64,000 nucleotides of DNA from Streptomyces globisporus. GTDB lineage: Bacteria; Actinomycetota; Actinomycetes; Streptomycetales; Streptomycetaceae. Numbering within the stretch: the stretch's first letter is position 1; every line of letters begins with the position of its first letter. Below the pieces are notes generated by a model that was not told the DNA's origin, did not search any database, and saw only the letters and a list, made by a program, of their open reading frames with translations. Positions 9,401-16,904 of the stretch are shown here, in pieces. The translations under genes and the position numbers were made by a program. Location of the stretch: contig BMTG01000008.1 of NCBI GenBank assembly GCA_014649555.1, forward strand, positions 62,001 through 126,000, written 5' to 3'.

Positions 9401-10413
9401 CGCGGGCGATCGAGATGGCGACCGAGGCCCACGAGGGGTTCGGCCAGATCTTCCACGACTCCCACCCCCGGACCCTGGCCGCCGCCAACAACCTGGCCCT
9501 GAACCTGCGCAGCGTCGGCCAGTACGCCCGCGCCCGGGAGATCGACCAGGACGTCTACGACCTGCGCACCCAGGTGCTCGGACCGGAACACCCCTACAGC
9601 CTGTCCTCCGCCATGAACCTGGCGCGCGACCTGCGGGAGGTCGGCCGGTACGACGACTCGGTGGGGCTGCTGAGCACGACGTACAACAGCTTCAAGGAGA
9701 CGATGGGCCGGAGCTTCCCCACCACGCTCAGCGCCGCGAAGAGCCTCGCGGTGTCGCTGCGCAGGGCGGGCCGGCTGGAGGACGCGCGGCGTCTCACGGT
9801 GGCGACCCGCGCCCGCTACCGGGCGAAGTACACCATCGCCAATCCCGATTCGCTGGCCTGCGACCTCAACCTCGCGGCGGACCTGTTCGCGGCGGGCGAG
9901 AGCGCCGAGGCGCTGGAGACCGCGCAGGAGGTCGTCGACCAGTACATGAAGGTGCCGGGGGAGAAGCACCCGTACACCCTGGCGGCGCAGAACAACCTCG
10001 GTGTCTATCTGACGGGGGCCGGAGAGCCGGAAGCGGCGGAGCGGGTGCTGAAGCTGGTCGTCGCGGGCATGCGCGAGGCGTTCGGCCGGGAGCACCCCAA
10101 CACCCTGTTCTGTGTGATGAACCTGGCCAGCGCGACGGCGGACCGGGGGGAGCTGGACATCGTGCTGGAGACCGAGCAGCGGCTGTGCGGCCAGTTGCGG
10201 GAGGCGCTCGGGGCGCACCATCCGGAGACCCTGGCCATGACCTCGAACATGGCGGTCACGCTGGACGCCATGGGGCGCGTGGAAGAGGCGGTGCAGCTGC
10301 GGGCGGACATCGTTCCCGAGCTGTCGCGTCAGCTCGGCGACGACCATCCGCTGGTCCGGATCGCCCGGTCCGACGAGCGATTCCGGCGGGAGCTGGAGCC
10401 GATGTCCGTGTGA
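6478..10413 (+). CDS. fxsT: FxsT: ParA-like / TIR / NB-ARC / TPR signalling ATPase of the FxSxx-COOH system
   Basis: 1,311 residues starting at the ATG that overlaps the fxsC stop. Domains in order: ParA/MinD-like ATPase with deviant Walker A KGGTGRT (residues 16-22) and AVDWDLEAPGLH; a TIR-like domain from ~337 (LHLSYVAENRMWADWLESIL, RTVVLLSSAYLKSQRAVELW); an NB-ARC STAND NTPase with P-loop GLGGVGKT (~525), Walker B-like WLLVFDNADD (~600) and GDLPLAVEQAAAW (~675). Tetratricopeptide-type repeats run from ~915 to the end, each carrying LGPEHP/LxxxNNLA signatures. This is the architecture of plant-R-protein-like STAND sensors and of the FxSxx-system TPR protein. Expected to be cytosolic and to oligomerise on activation (inference). 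A perfect bidirectional terminator follows. Confidence 0.87.
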   Translation: MSAGRDGRIVTFYSYKGGTGRTMALANTAWILAANGKRVLAVDWDLEAPGLHRFFHPFLDPATLGATTGVIDLITEYAWAATSPAQRAEDWHRDYARIQPHAVSLTPESLGWEFPQGGTLDFVSAGRQNREYSATVSTFDWDNFYDRFGGGHFFDALRDDMKANYDYVLIDSRTGLSDIADICTVHLPDVLVDCFTLSDQSIDGAASVARQIAERNTGRPIALYPVPMRIDEGEKEKADAGRALARLKFDRLPRDLSGDELTAYWGAVEIPYRPYYAYEETLATFGDEAGLTNSLLSAFERLTAVITEREITSMPPVGEEVRLRIRDAFTRRRPALPADLHLSYVAENRMWADWLESILTRAGFRVVPRDVSAERPPEEPAGTTAENAARTVVLLSSAYLKSQRAVELWERTASEAVGSGRRRLVPLRVGDVRLTSPYIDRNPVDLFRLDEVHATTAVMRALDRPVQVTDGVSPGPRFPGTVPRIWNAPPRNPGFTGRSLVLERMRDQLGGGLAVVLPQPQTLYGLGGVGKTQVALEYVHRFMADYDLVWWISSEQPEDVVASLAELAGRLGAQGGDDMAAASREAVDLLRRGVPSDRWLLVFDNADDPEQLRRYFPQGGSGHILVTSRNQSWSQHGDALPVDVFLREESIEHLQRRAPGLSDEDAAQVATAVGDLPLAVEQAAAWIAETATPIGTYLEQLAQQAPQVLALNQPAGYPEPVAATWNISIARLKERSPAAVRLLQLCAFFAPEPISANLLYSKEMIDALKPYDSSLQEKLVLGRVIREIGRFALAKVDQVSNSIQVHRLVQAVIKAQLSEEEQREARHVVHRILAGARPDDDEPIDNPETWPRFVTIWPHLGPSDARNCKEPETRRLLIDRVRYLWKRGDIRTAWALGEDLRELWRENLGERDLQYLYLRFHLSNILRTRGRYVEARELDEVTLERQREVLGPEHPHTYMTTSSLAIDLGLLGDYARAIEMATEAHEGFGQIFHDSHPRTLAAANNLALNLRSVGQYARAREIDQDVYDLRTQVLGPEHPYSLSSAMNLARDLREVGRYDDSVGLLSTTYNSFKETMGRSFPTTLSAAKSLAVSLRRAGRLEDARRLTVATRARYRAKYTIANPDSLACDLNLAADLFAAGESAEALETAQEVVDQYMKVPGEKHPYTLAAQNNLGVYLTGAGEPEAAERVLKLVVAGMREAFGREHPNTLFCVMNLASATADRGELDIVLETEQRLCGQLREALGAHHPETLAMTSNMAVTLDAMGRVEEAVQLRADIVPELSRQLGDDHPLVRIARSDERFRRELEPMSV

Positions 10414-10416
10414 CTG

Positions 10417-10451
10417 CCGTGCGCCGGGAGGCCCGTCCTCCCGGCGCACGG
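10417..10451. terminator. Bidirectional terminator, fxsT / hydrolase
   Basis: Perfect 15-base arms (10417-10431 and 10437-10451) around a 5-base loop, located between converging genes. It closes the fxs operon. Confidence 0.9.
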
Positions 10452-10460
10452 TCGCCGGGG

Positions 10461-11348
10461 TCAGTTCCCGCCGCAGTGCTCCCGCTCGTCCAGCAGCCAG
10501 TCGAGGATGCGGGGGAGCATGGGGAACGCGTCGAAGTGCGCCGCCCTCGGCTCCAGTACGGTGGTGGCGCCCGGGATCTGTCCGGCCAGCCAGCGGGAGT
10601 GGCCGACCGGGGAGAAGACGTCCTTCTCCCCGTGCCACAGCAGCACCTCGCCGGTGATCCGGGCCGGGTCGAAACCCCAGGGCCGGCAGAACGCGATGGC
10701 GTCGTCGATCCAGCCGTACGCCGAATGCCGCAGCCCCTCGCTGAAGTTGCGCAGCAGCATGGACCGGATGCCCGCGTCGTTGACCACCAGCCGGTCGGAG
10801 TCGGTCAGCTCCCGGCGCAGATCGTCCAGCAGCCGGACCGGGTCCCGCCGGATCTGCGCCGAGCGGACGATGAAGGACCGCGCCAGGGACTCCGGGTCGT
10901 CGGCCGCCGTGGAGTACGCCAGCACATTGGACGCGCTCATCCCCTCGAACCAGTCGAGCCCGGCCGCGTCCCGGGGCGCGAGACTGACCAGGGCCGCGGT
11001 CCGGGTGACCCGTTCCGGCATCAGCGCCGCGCAGGCCAGGGCGTGCGGGGCCCCGCCGGAGCGGCCGACCACGGCGAAGCGATCGAGTCCCAGCGCGTCG
11101 GCGATGGCGCGGACGTCCTCGACGACGTCGCTGATCCGCCGGCCCTCGTGGCGGTCGCTGTCGCCGTAGCCCGGGCGGTCGTAGGCGATCAGTTGCGTAT
11201 GGCGCTGGTAGAGGACCATGCCGCGGGGAGCGGGGCCGAGTCGGCTGCCCGGGGTGCCGTGGAGGAGGAAGACCGGTCTTCCCCGTGGATCGCCCATCCG
11301 CTCGACCATCAGATGCCGCCCGTCCGCCGCGAGCACCCGATTGCGCAC
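10461..11348 (-). CDS. Alpha/beta-fold hydrolase
   Basis: 295 residues from a GTG start. It shows the oxyanion loop HGTPGSR, DRPGYGDSD, and the nucleophile elbow GRSGG with Ser as nucleophile. Near the C-terminus is a plausible catalytic His in EPRAAHFDAFP. No signal peptide, so cytoplasmic. The fold covers esterases, epoxide hydrolases and haloperoxidases; the substrate cannot be read from sequence. Converges with fxsT and is divergent from the serine protease; nothing ties it functionally to either. Confidence 0.85.
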   Translation of the reverse strand: MRNRVLAADGRHLMVERMGDPRGRPVFLLHGTPGSRLGPAPRGMVLYQRHTQLIAYDRPGYGDSDRHEGRRISDVVEDVRAIADALGLDRFAVVGRSGGAPHALACAALMPERVTRTAALVSLAPRDAAGLDWFEGMSASNVLAYSTAADDPESLARSFIVRSAQIRRDPVRLLDDLRRELTDSDRLVVNDAGIRSMLLRNFSEGLRHSAYGWIDDAIAFCRPWGFDPARITGEVLLWHGEKDVFSPVGHSRWLAGQIPGATTVLEPRAAHFDAFPMLPRILDWLLDEREHCGGN

Positions 11349-11796
11349 CCGTGCCTCCCCCGCTCGGTCAACCGGTCACCCGGCGGGCCCGGACCCGATC
11401 TGCTCCCGGTGCCTGCCGCCGTTTCGATGATGACCCATCAGGGGCGTTACGGGGACCGTTCGCCCATGAGGAACTGTGAAGGTCCTGGGAGGCGGCCGAC
11501 GGACGATTCCCGTCGCCATCCGGACGGACCGCACCACCATCCGGACCGAGGGGGCGAGAATCGGACAGGACTAGTCCTCACGCTGGGGCCGCCGACGGTT
11601 GCACCGGGTGTTTGCGAAGGGAACCGACATGGCATGACCGTGGGTAAGTGAACGACCCGAGGGCGAAGCGTCGGTGTCGTGTGCACGTCCGGAAGTCGGC
11701 CTTGTGTGCGTTTCCCGGCCTCGGAATAGTGGGCGCCCCATCCTCCGTGTACGGGCACCCCACATGCTCCGTGCACGGCCCCACAGGAGGTCGAAG
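11349..11796. other. Intergenic region between hydrolase and protease
   Basis: 448 bases with no convincing gene. It carries a perfect 12-base palindrome AGGACTAGTCCT (11567-11578) and two near-identical 12-mers CTCCGTGYACGG (11743-11754 and 11767-11778) just upstream of the protease ribosome site. The latter could be tandem regulator contacts. Promoters could not be assigned. Confidence 0.4.
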
Positions 11797-12882
11797 TTGA
11801 AGCATCGACGCATATCCAGGAAGCGCGCGACGCTGGCCGGTTCGGCCGTCGTCGCCCTGGTCGCAGCGGGATTCACGTTCCAGTCTGCGAACGCCAGTGA
11901 CGATGTGCCGCAGTTCGCGGCCAAGACCCTCAGCGCGGACGCGGCCGGAAAGCTCGCCGACACCCTGGACCGTGACCTGGGCGCGGACGCGGCCGGTTCG
12001 TACTACGACACCACGGCGAAGGCCCTCGTCGTGAACGTCGTCGACGAGGCCGGCGCCGAGCAGGTCCGCCAGGCGGGCGGCAAGGCCAGAGTCGTGGAGA
12101 ACTCCCTCACCGAGCTGAAGTCGGCCCGGCAGACCCTCACCGACAAGGCGACGATCCCGGGCACCTCCTGGGCGGTCGACCCGGTGACCAACAAGGTGAA
12201 GGTCACCGCCGACAGCACGGTCGACGGCGCGGCCTGGAAGAAGCTCTCGGCCGTGGTCGACGGCCTCGGCGGCAAGGCCGAACTCGTGAAGACCAAGGGT
12301 GAGTTCAAGCCGCTGATCGCGGGCGGCGACGCGATCTGGGGCTCCGGCTCCCGCTGCTCGCTCGGCTTCAACGTGGTCAAGGACGGCGAACCGTACTTCC
12401 TGACCGCCGGGCACTGCACCGAGTCCGTCAGCAGCTGGTCGGACAGCCAGGGCGGCGCGGAGATCGGGGCGAACGAGGGCTCCAGCTTCCCGGAGAACGA
12501 CTACGGCCTGGTCAAGTACACCTCGGACATCGAGCACCCGAGCGAGGTGAACCTCTACGACGGCTCCACCCAGGCGATCACCCAGGCCGGTGACGCGACG
12601 GTCGGCCAGGCGGTCACCCGCAGCGGTTCCACCACCCAGGTGCACGACGGTGAAGTCACCGGGCTGGACGCCACGGTCAACTACGGCAACGGCGACATCG
12701 TCAACGGCCTCATCGAGACGACGGTCTGCGCCGAGCCGGGCGACAGCGGCGGCGCCCTCTTCGCGGGCGACACCGCGCTCGGTCTGACCTCGGGCGGCAG
12801 CGGCGACTGCTCCTCGGGCGGTACGACCTTCTTCCAGCCGGTCCCGGAGGCGCTGGCCGCCTACGGCGCCGAGATCGGCTGA
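11797..12882 (+). CDS. Secreted streptogrisin-like serine protease (S1, alpha-lytic propeptide)
   Basis: 361 residues from a TTG start at 11797 that sits six bases after AGGAGG; upstream ATGs lack a ribosome site. It has a basic, hydrophobic signal peptide ([20 protein letters not shown]), then an alpha-lytic-type propeptide to ~170. The mature protease begins near [19 protein letters not shown]. The catalytic triad is His in TAGHCT, Asp in ENDYGLVKY and Ser in PGDSGGALF, with paired cysteines for disulfides. Extracellular endopeptidase, self-processed. Its C-terminal half is strikingly like the truncated protease at the window start, pointing to a duplication across the fxs locus. The call is firm; the TTG start is well supported. 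Confidence 0.94.
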   Translation: MKHRRISRKRATLAGSAVVALVAAGFTFQSANASDDVPQFAAKTLSADAAGKLADTLDRDLGADAAGSYYDTTAKALVVNVVDEAGAEQVRQAGGKARVVENSLTELKSARQTLTDKATIPGTSWAVDPVTNKVKVTADSTVDGAAWKKLSAVVDGLGGKAELVKTKGEFKPLIAGGDAIWGSGSRCSLGFNVVKDGEPYFLTAGHCTESVSSWSDSQGGAEIGANEGSSFPENDYGLVKYTSDIEHPSEVNLYDGSTQAITQAGDATVGQAVTRSGSTTQVHDGEVTGLDATVNYGNGDIVNGLIETTVCAEPGDSGGALFAGDTALGLTSGGSGDCSSGGTTFFQPVPEALAAYGAEIG

Positions 12883-12915
12883 CACGCACCACCGCTCCAC
12901 CGTACGACGGCGCGA

Positions 12916-12947
12916 GGAAGGGCCCCCGGTTCGCCGGGGGCCCTTCC
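12916..12947. terminator. Bidirectional terminator
   Basis: Perfect 14-base arms (12916-12929, 12934-12947) with a UUCG tetraloop, between the converging protease and phospholipase genes. Confidence 0.9.
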
Positions 12948-12970
12948 CGTATGCCCGGACGCGATCGGGC

Positions 12971-13468
12971 TCAGGCGGCCTGGGGCAGATTGCGGGCGCC
13001 CGCGTCCGCCGGGGAGACGCCGAAGACCTTCACGGCCTGGTAGTAGGTCCAGGCCGTGCTGTTGCACGAGGTCTTCGTCGCGCCCGAGTAGCCGGCGCAC
13101 ACGCGCTTGAGGTCCTCGTAGAAGGCGGAGTCGATCCGGGCCTTGTTGGCGGAGAACGTGCCCGCGGCCTTGTGGTTCCGGTACCCGAAGTCGTGGCGGG
13201 CGCAGGAGTTCTGGAACGGGAAGCCGAAGGGGTTGTCGGGGGAGCTGCTGCAGTAGTCCGTCGACCAGTCGAAGCCGTACGCGGCCCAGGCGCCCTGGTT
13301 GTTGCGGGCCGCGTTCCAGGCGTTGTAGCTGGAGGCGCTCGTCTGGGTCCAGGAGCTGAGCACCTGGGGCTTGTCGGCGGGGGCGGCCGAGGCGGAGACG
13401 GCGGAGCCCAGGATGAGGGGGAGCGACAGGGCGACGGCGGCGAGCGGAACCGTGAAGCGACGACGCAT
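12971..13468 (-). CDS. Secreted prokaryotic phospholipase A2
   Basis: 165 residues from ATG 13468, chosen because GGAGG lies just upstream; a longer reading is not supported. Signal peptide RRRFTVPLAAVALSLPLILG ending around ASAAP. The catalytic motif CARHDFGYRN carries the His-Asp pair of the small prokaryotic PLA2 family, and a Ca-binding-like loop lies before it (DYCSSSPDNPFGFPFQ). Four cysteines are available for two disulfides. It would hydrolyse the sn-2 ester of phospholipids outside the cell. Neighbouring genes encode other secreted hydrolases. Confidence 0.88.
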   Translation of the reverse strand: MRRRFTVPLAAVALSLPLILGSAVSASAAPADKPQVLSSWTQTSASSYNAWNAARNNQGAWAAYGFDWSTDYCSSSPDNPFGFPFQNSCARHDFGYRNHKAAGTFSANKARIDSAFYEDLKRVCAGYSGATKTSCNSTAWTYYQAVKVFGVSPADAGARNLPQAA

Positions 13469-13832
13469 GGACGACCTCCGTGGGGGTGAGGGGAGTTGCT
13501 CCTGAGGTGCTCCTCGCGGGGTGGTGCGGGGGAGCAGGAGCAGCATGTCGTCATGAACGCGTCATGCCTAGATGTCGCACCGGGTGGACATCGAGAATTC
13601 TCCGTCCGGCACCGGGAGTTGGGGTGTGCGTCGGCCGGGACGGCCGTCGGGGCCCTGGTCGCGGCCGACCTCATTACGTGATCCCGCCCGGGGCCGCGCC
13701 ACTTTTTACCGACGCGTAACTTCCCTCGCCTGCTTACTCGTGCGTAGCTTGGCATGAGCACACAAAGCTTGTGGTCCGGGCCACAGGGCGCACCGCCATC
13801 GCACCTCCCTTGAGCCGCAAGGAGACCCCACG
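13469..13832. other. Divergent promoter region, phospholipase / lipase
   Basis: 364 bases without a gene. A direct repeat GCGTARCTT occurs at 13714-13722 and 13742-13750, 28 bases apart. It ends about 80 bases before the lipase start, a possible activator-binding pair. AAGGAG precedes the lipase ATG. Nothing else recognised. Confidence 0.45.
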
Positions 13833-14723
13833 ATGCTGCCCTGGATCCGTGCTGCGCGCGTTCCCCGCACGCGCAGTCTGCTCGCCGCCCTGCTTCTCGC
13901 CCTCACCGTTCTCGTCGTCCCCACGGCGACCGCGAGCGCGGCCCCCGCCGCCGAGGCGGCCACGTCGCGAGGCTGGAACGACTACTCCTGCAAGCCCTCC
14001 GCCGCTCATCCCCGCCCGGTCGTCCTGGTCCACGGAACCTTCGGGAACTCGATCGACAACTGGCTGGGCCTGGCGCCCTACCTGGTCAACCGGGGTTACT
14101 GCGTCTTCTCCCTCGACTACGGCCAGCTGCCGGGCGTGCCGTTCTTCCACGGCCTCGGACCCGTCGACAAGTCCGCCGAACAGCTCGACGTCTTCGTCGA
14201 CAAGGTGCTGGCCGCCACCGGAGCCCCGAAGGCCGACATCGTCGGCCACTCCCAGGGCGGCATGATGCCCAACTACTACCTGAAGTTCCTGGGCGGCGCC
14301 GCCGAGGTCAACGCCCTGGTCGGCATTGCCCCGAGCAACCACGGCACCAGCCTGCTCGGCCTCACCAAGCTGCTGCCGTACTTCCCCGGCGTGGAGAAGT
14401 TCATCAGCGACAAGACCCCCGGGCTCGCCGACCAGGTCGCGGGATCGCCCTTCATCACCAAGCTCACGGCGGGCGGCGACACCGTTCCCGGCGTCCGCTA
14501 CACCGTCATCGCGACCAAGTACGACCAGGTCGTGACCCCGTACCGCACGCAGTTCCTGGACGGGCCGAACGTACGCAACGTGCTGCTCCAGGACCTGTGC
14601 CCGGTCGACCTCTCCGAGCACGTCGCGATCGGGACCGTCGACCGCATCGCCTTCCACGAGGTGGCCAACGCCCTCGACCCGGCCCGCGCCACCCCGACCA
14701 CCTGCGCCTCGGTCATCGGCTGA
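13833..14723 (+). CDS. Secreted lipase/esterase (alpha/beta fold)
   Basis: 296 residues. Signal peptide with twin basic start (ARVPRTRSLLAALLLALTVL), cleavage near ASAAPA. Motifs: HGTFGNS oxyanion region and lipase nucleophile elbow GHSQGGMMP (Ser ~140). A late Asp in KYDQVVTP and His in DRIAFHEV are plausible triad members. It matches the lipase class 2/EstA-like triacylglycerol lipases common in Streptomyces. Extracellular hydrolysis of acylglycerols or esters. Stand-alone gene with its own ribosome site (AAGGAG) and a long hairpin terminator after it. Confidence 0.88.
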   Translation: MLPWIRAARVPRTRSLLAALLLALTVLVVPTATASAAPAAEAATSRGWNDYSCKPSAAHPRPVVLVHGTFGNSIDNWLGLAPYLVNRGYCVFSLDYGQLPGVPFFHGLGPVDKSAEQLDVFVDKVLAATGAPKADIVGHSQGGMMPNYYLKFLGGAAEVNALVGIAPSNHGTSLLGLTKLLPYFPGVEKFISDKTPGLADQVAGSPFITKLTAGGDTVPGVRYTVIATKYDQVVTPYRTQFLDGPNVRNVLLQDLCPVDLSEHVAIGTVDRIAFHEVANALDPARATPTTCASVIG

Positions 14724-14737
14724 CCCGCCGCACGACA

Positions 14738-14787
14738 ACGGGCCGGGGCCCGGCGTCCGAGAGTACGGACGGCGGGCCCCGGCCCGT
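14738..14787. terminator. Long hairpin terminator after lipase
   Basis: 15-base arms (14738-14752 and 14773-14787) enclosing an additional inner stem CGTCCG/CGGACG. It is placed between the lipase and the converging LPMO gene. Confidence 0.85.
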
Positions 14788-14852
14788 CTCATGTCCTGCC
14801 GCGCCCGACGTCCCGGAGGGATGCGGCAGGGGTACGGAGAGGGGCGCTGCGG

Positions 14853-15893
14853 TCAGCGGCTGTGGCGCCCCGACGCGGCGGCGGCCCGCCGGCGCTGCGA
14901 GGCGAACAGCACGGCCGCACCGGCGGCGAGCACTCCGGCGCCCCCGATCGCCAGGTAGGTGCTGCTGCTGGAGCCACCGGTCTCGGCCAGCACCTCGTCC
15001 TTGCTCGCGGTGTTGACCTCGGGGGCGTTGCCCTCGGCGTTCGTCTCCGGGGTGGCCGGAGCGGCGGCGGTGACCTTGGCCCCGGTGTCCGCGTCGTCGT
15101 CACCGTGGCCGTTGTGCTCGACGGAGGACTTCTCGGCGCCCTCGGTGATCGCCTCCTCGGACGGCGCGGAGGGAGCCGTCGCCGGAGCCTCGGCACCGGC
15201 GTCACCACCGGCCCCCTGCTCACCCTCTTCCTCCTCCACCGCGCCGCCGCCCGCCGACCCGCCGCCGAACGTCACGTCGGAGCAGGCGTAGAACGCCTCG
15301 GGGGAGTCGGAGCGCTGCCAGATCGTGTAGACCAGCTGCCGCCCGGAGCGCTCGGGGATCGTCCCGTCGAAGACGTACGAACCGTTCTCCAGCACCGGGT
15401 CGGTGACCTCGGCAAAGGGCTTCGCCTCCAGGTCCGACCAGGCCAGCGGCTTCGTGGCGTCATAGCCGGGCTTGGTCATGTACAGCTCGAACGACCCCTT
15501 GTGCGGGGCCGTCGCACGGAACCGGAAGGTGTGCTTGCCCGCGGACAACGCGGTGGCCGGCCAGTCGGCGCGCGGAAGGTCGAGACCCTTGAACTTGTCG
15601 TTGGCCGCGCTGCAGAGCTTGCCGTCCGGGATCAGATCACGGTGCTTGCCCGCCGCATTGGCGATGTTGACCCCGTTCCAGTCGTACAGCGCCTGCGTAC
15701 CCCCCGCCGCGACGGCCGCCTGGCACGCCGCCGACTTCGGACTCTCCGGCCCCTCCGCGAAGCACGCCGACACCCGGCTCACCGGATCGGTCAGCGAACC
15801 GTGCGCGACGGCCGGCGCGGCGGTCAGCCCGGCCAGCGCGAGCGGTGCGAGTCCGAGGGCGAGAACTCCGGCGGCCTTGCGACAAGCGGTCAT
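14853..15893 (-). CDS. AA10 lytic polysaccharide monooxygenase with LAETG sortase anchor
   Basis: 346 residues from ATG 15893 (GGAGA upstream). The signal peptide ends at AVA, exposing His as the mature N-terminus (HGSLTDPVSR), the copper histidine-brace residue. The second brace His is probable in TAPHKGSFELYMTKPGYD. The catalytic domain runs to ~residue 205. A Glu/Ala/Gly-rich linker follows, then LAETGG, a hydrophobic segment and RRR. That C-terminus is the LAXTG signal of class E sortases, so the enzyme is expected on the cell wall rather than free. It oxidatively cleaves chitin or cellulose (family). No sortase gene is in the window. Confidence 0.9.
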   Translation of the reverse strand: MTACRKAAGVLALGLAPLALAGLTAAPAVAHGSLTDPVSRVSACFAEGPESPKSAACQAAVAAGGTQALYDWNGVNIANAAGKHRDLIPDGKLCSAANDKFKGLDLPRADWPATALSAGKHTFRFRATAPHKGSFELYMTKPGYDATKPLAWSDLEAKPFAEVTDPVLENGSYVFDGTIPERSGRQLVYTIWQRSDSPEAFYACSDVTFGGGSAGGGAVEEEEGEQGAGGDAGAEAPATAPSAPSEEAITEGAEKSSVEHNGHGDDDADTGAKVTAAAPATPETNAEGNAPEVNTASKDEVLAETGGSSSSTYLAIGGAGVLAAGAAVLFASQRRRAAAASGRHSR

Positions 15894-16102
15894 GGGTGGA
15901 TCTCCTTCGAAACGGCAGTGCTGTCGGGGGGTGGCGATCAGCAAGCTAGCCGCTCGGAAGGGCGAAAATCCCTGTTGGGAGGGGGTGAGGGTGATCCTTA
16001 TGGTCCCTTTAAGGAGCGGTTAGGCGTGGGCTCAGGAACCGGGCAGGGCCCCGCCCCGAGACACCTGGGGCGGGTGCACCGTCAGCGGCGCTCCGTCACC
16101 CC

Positions 16103-16789
16103 TCAGCTCTTCCACCGGTACCGCCGCTCCGGCCGCCCCGTCCCCCCGTACCGCAAGGTCACCTCCGCGCGGCCCGTTCCGGCGAACCACTCCAGGTAGC
16201 GGCGCGCGCTCACCCGGGACAGGGATCCCGCCTCGGCGCACTCCGATGCCGACAGGCCACCGGGGTGGTCGCGCAGGGTGCGTTCCACCAGGTCGGCCGT
16301 GGGGGCGGCCAGGCCCTTCGGGAGCTCGCGGGAGCCGGGTGGGCGGGTGCCGAAGATCTGGTCGACGTCCTCCTGGCGGGCCTCTCCCAGCTCGTCCAGG
16401 CGGGTCCGCAGCGAGGCGACATGGCGCAACTGCTCCTGGAGGGCGGAGCGGTTGAACGGCTTGATCAGGTAATGGAGGGCGCCGGCCCGCAGCGCCGCCC
16501 GGATCACCCCGGCGTCCCGGGCCGCCGTGATGAACAGGGCGTCCGTGCTGGGGCGGGAGGCGTCCTGCTCCTCCGCCGTGCGCAGGGCGCGCAGGACGTC
16601 GATCCCGTCCATGTCCGGCAGGTAGATGTCGAGCAGCACCAGATCGGGGTGCAGCCGCTCGGCGGCCCGCAGCGCATCCGCGCCGTTGTGCGCCACCCCT
16701 ACCACCGTAAAACCGTCCATCGCGGACACGTAGCGGCCGTGCAGCTTCGCGACCATGAAGTCGTCGTCCACCACCAGCACCGTCGTCAC
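16103..16789 (-). CDS. CitB/DcuR-type response regulator (no kinase adjacent)
   Basis: 228 residues from GTG 16789, which puts VTTVLVVDDDFMVAK at the start as in this family; a GTG at 16822 is an alternative. The receiver domain has DDD acidic residues, the phospho-acceptor Asp in LLDIYLP and conserved Lys in LIKPF. The C-terminal half carries a helix-turn-helix (GLSASECAEAGSLSRVSARRYLEW). This subfamily controls uptake of citrate, C4-dicarboxylates or malonate. It is divergent from tctC with a 115-base gap, so regulation of that transporter is likely. Unusually, no partner histidine kinase lies within the window. Confidence 0.85.
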   Translation of the reverse strand: MTTVLVVDDDFMVAKLHGRYVSAMDGFTVVGVAHNGADALRAAERLHPDLVLLDIYLPDMDGIDVLRALRTAEEQDASRPSTDALFITAARDAGVIRAALRAGALHYLIKPFNRSALQEQLRHVASLRTRLDELGEARQEDVDQIFGTRPPGSRELPKGLAAPTADLVERTLRDHPGGLSASECAEAGSLSRVSARRYLEWFAGTGRAEVTLRYGGTGRPERRYRWKS

Positions 16790-16904
16790 GCCGCCACGGT
16801 AGGCCGCGACCTCAATGACCACAACGTCCGTTGATACCGGAAGAGAGACAGCTTCTTAACGCGCAGGCAACATGTGGGCCACTTCACAGCGAAAGGCGGA
16901 ACCT

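Noticed and set aside
15894-16102. Riboswitch-like leader upstream of LPMO
   Set aside because: Only purine-rich and AT-rich runs, no conserved riboswitch core could be recognised.
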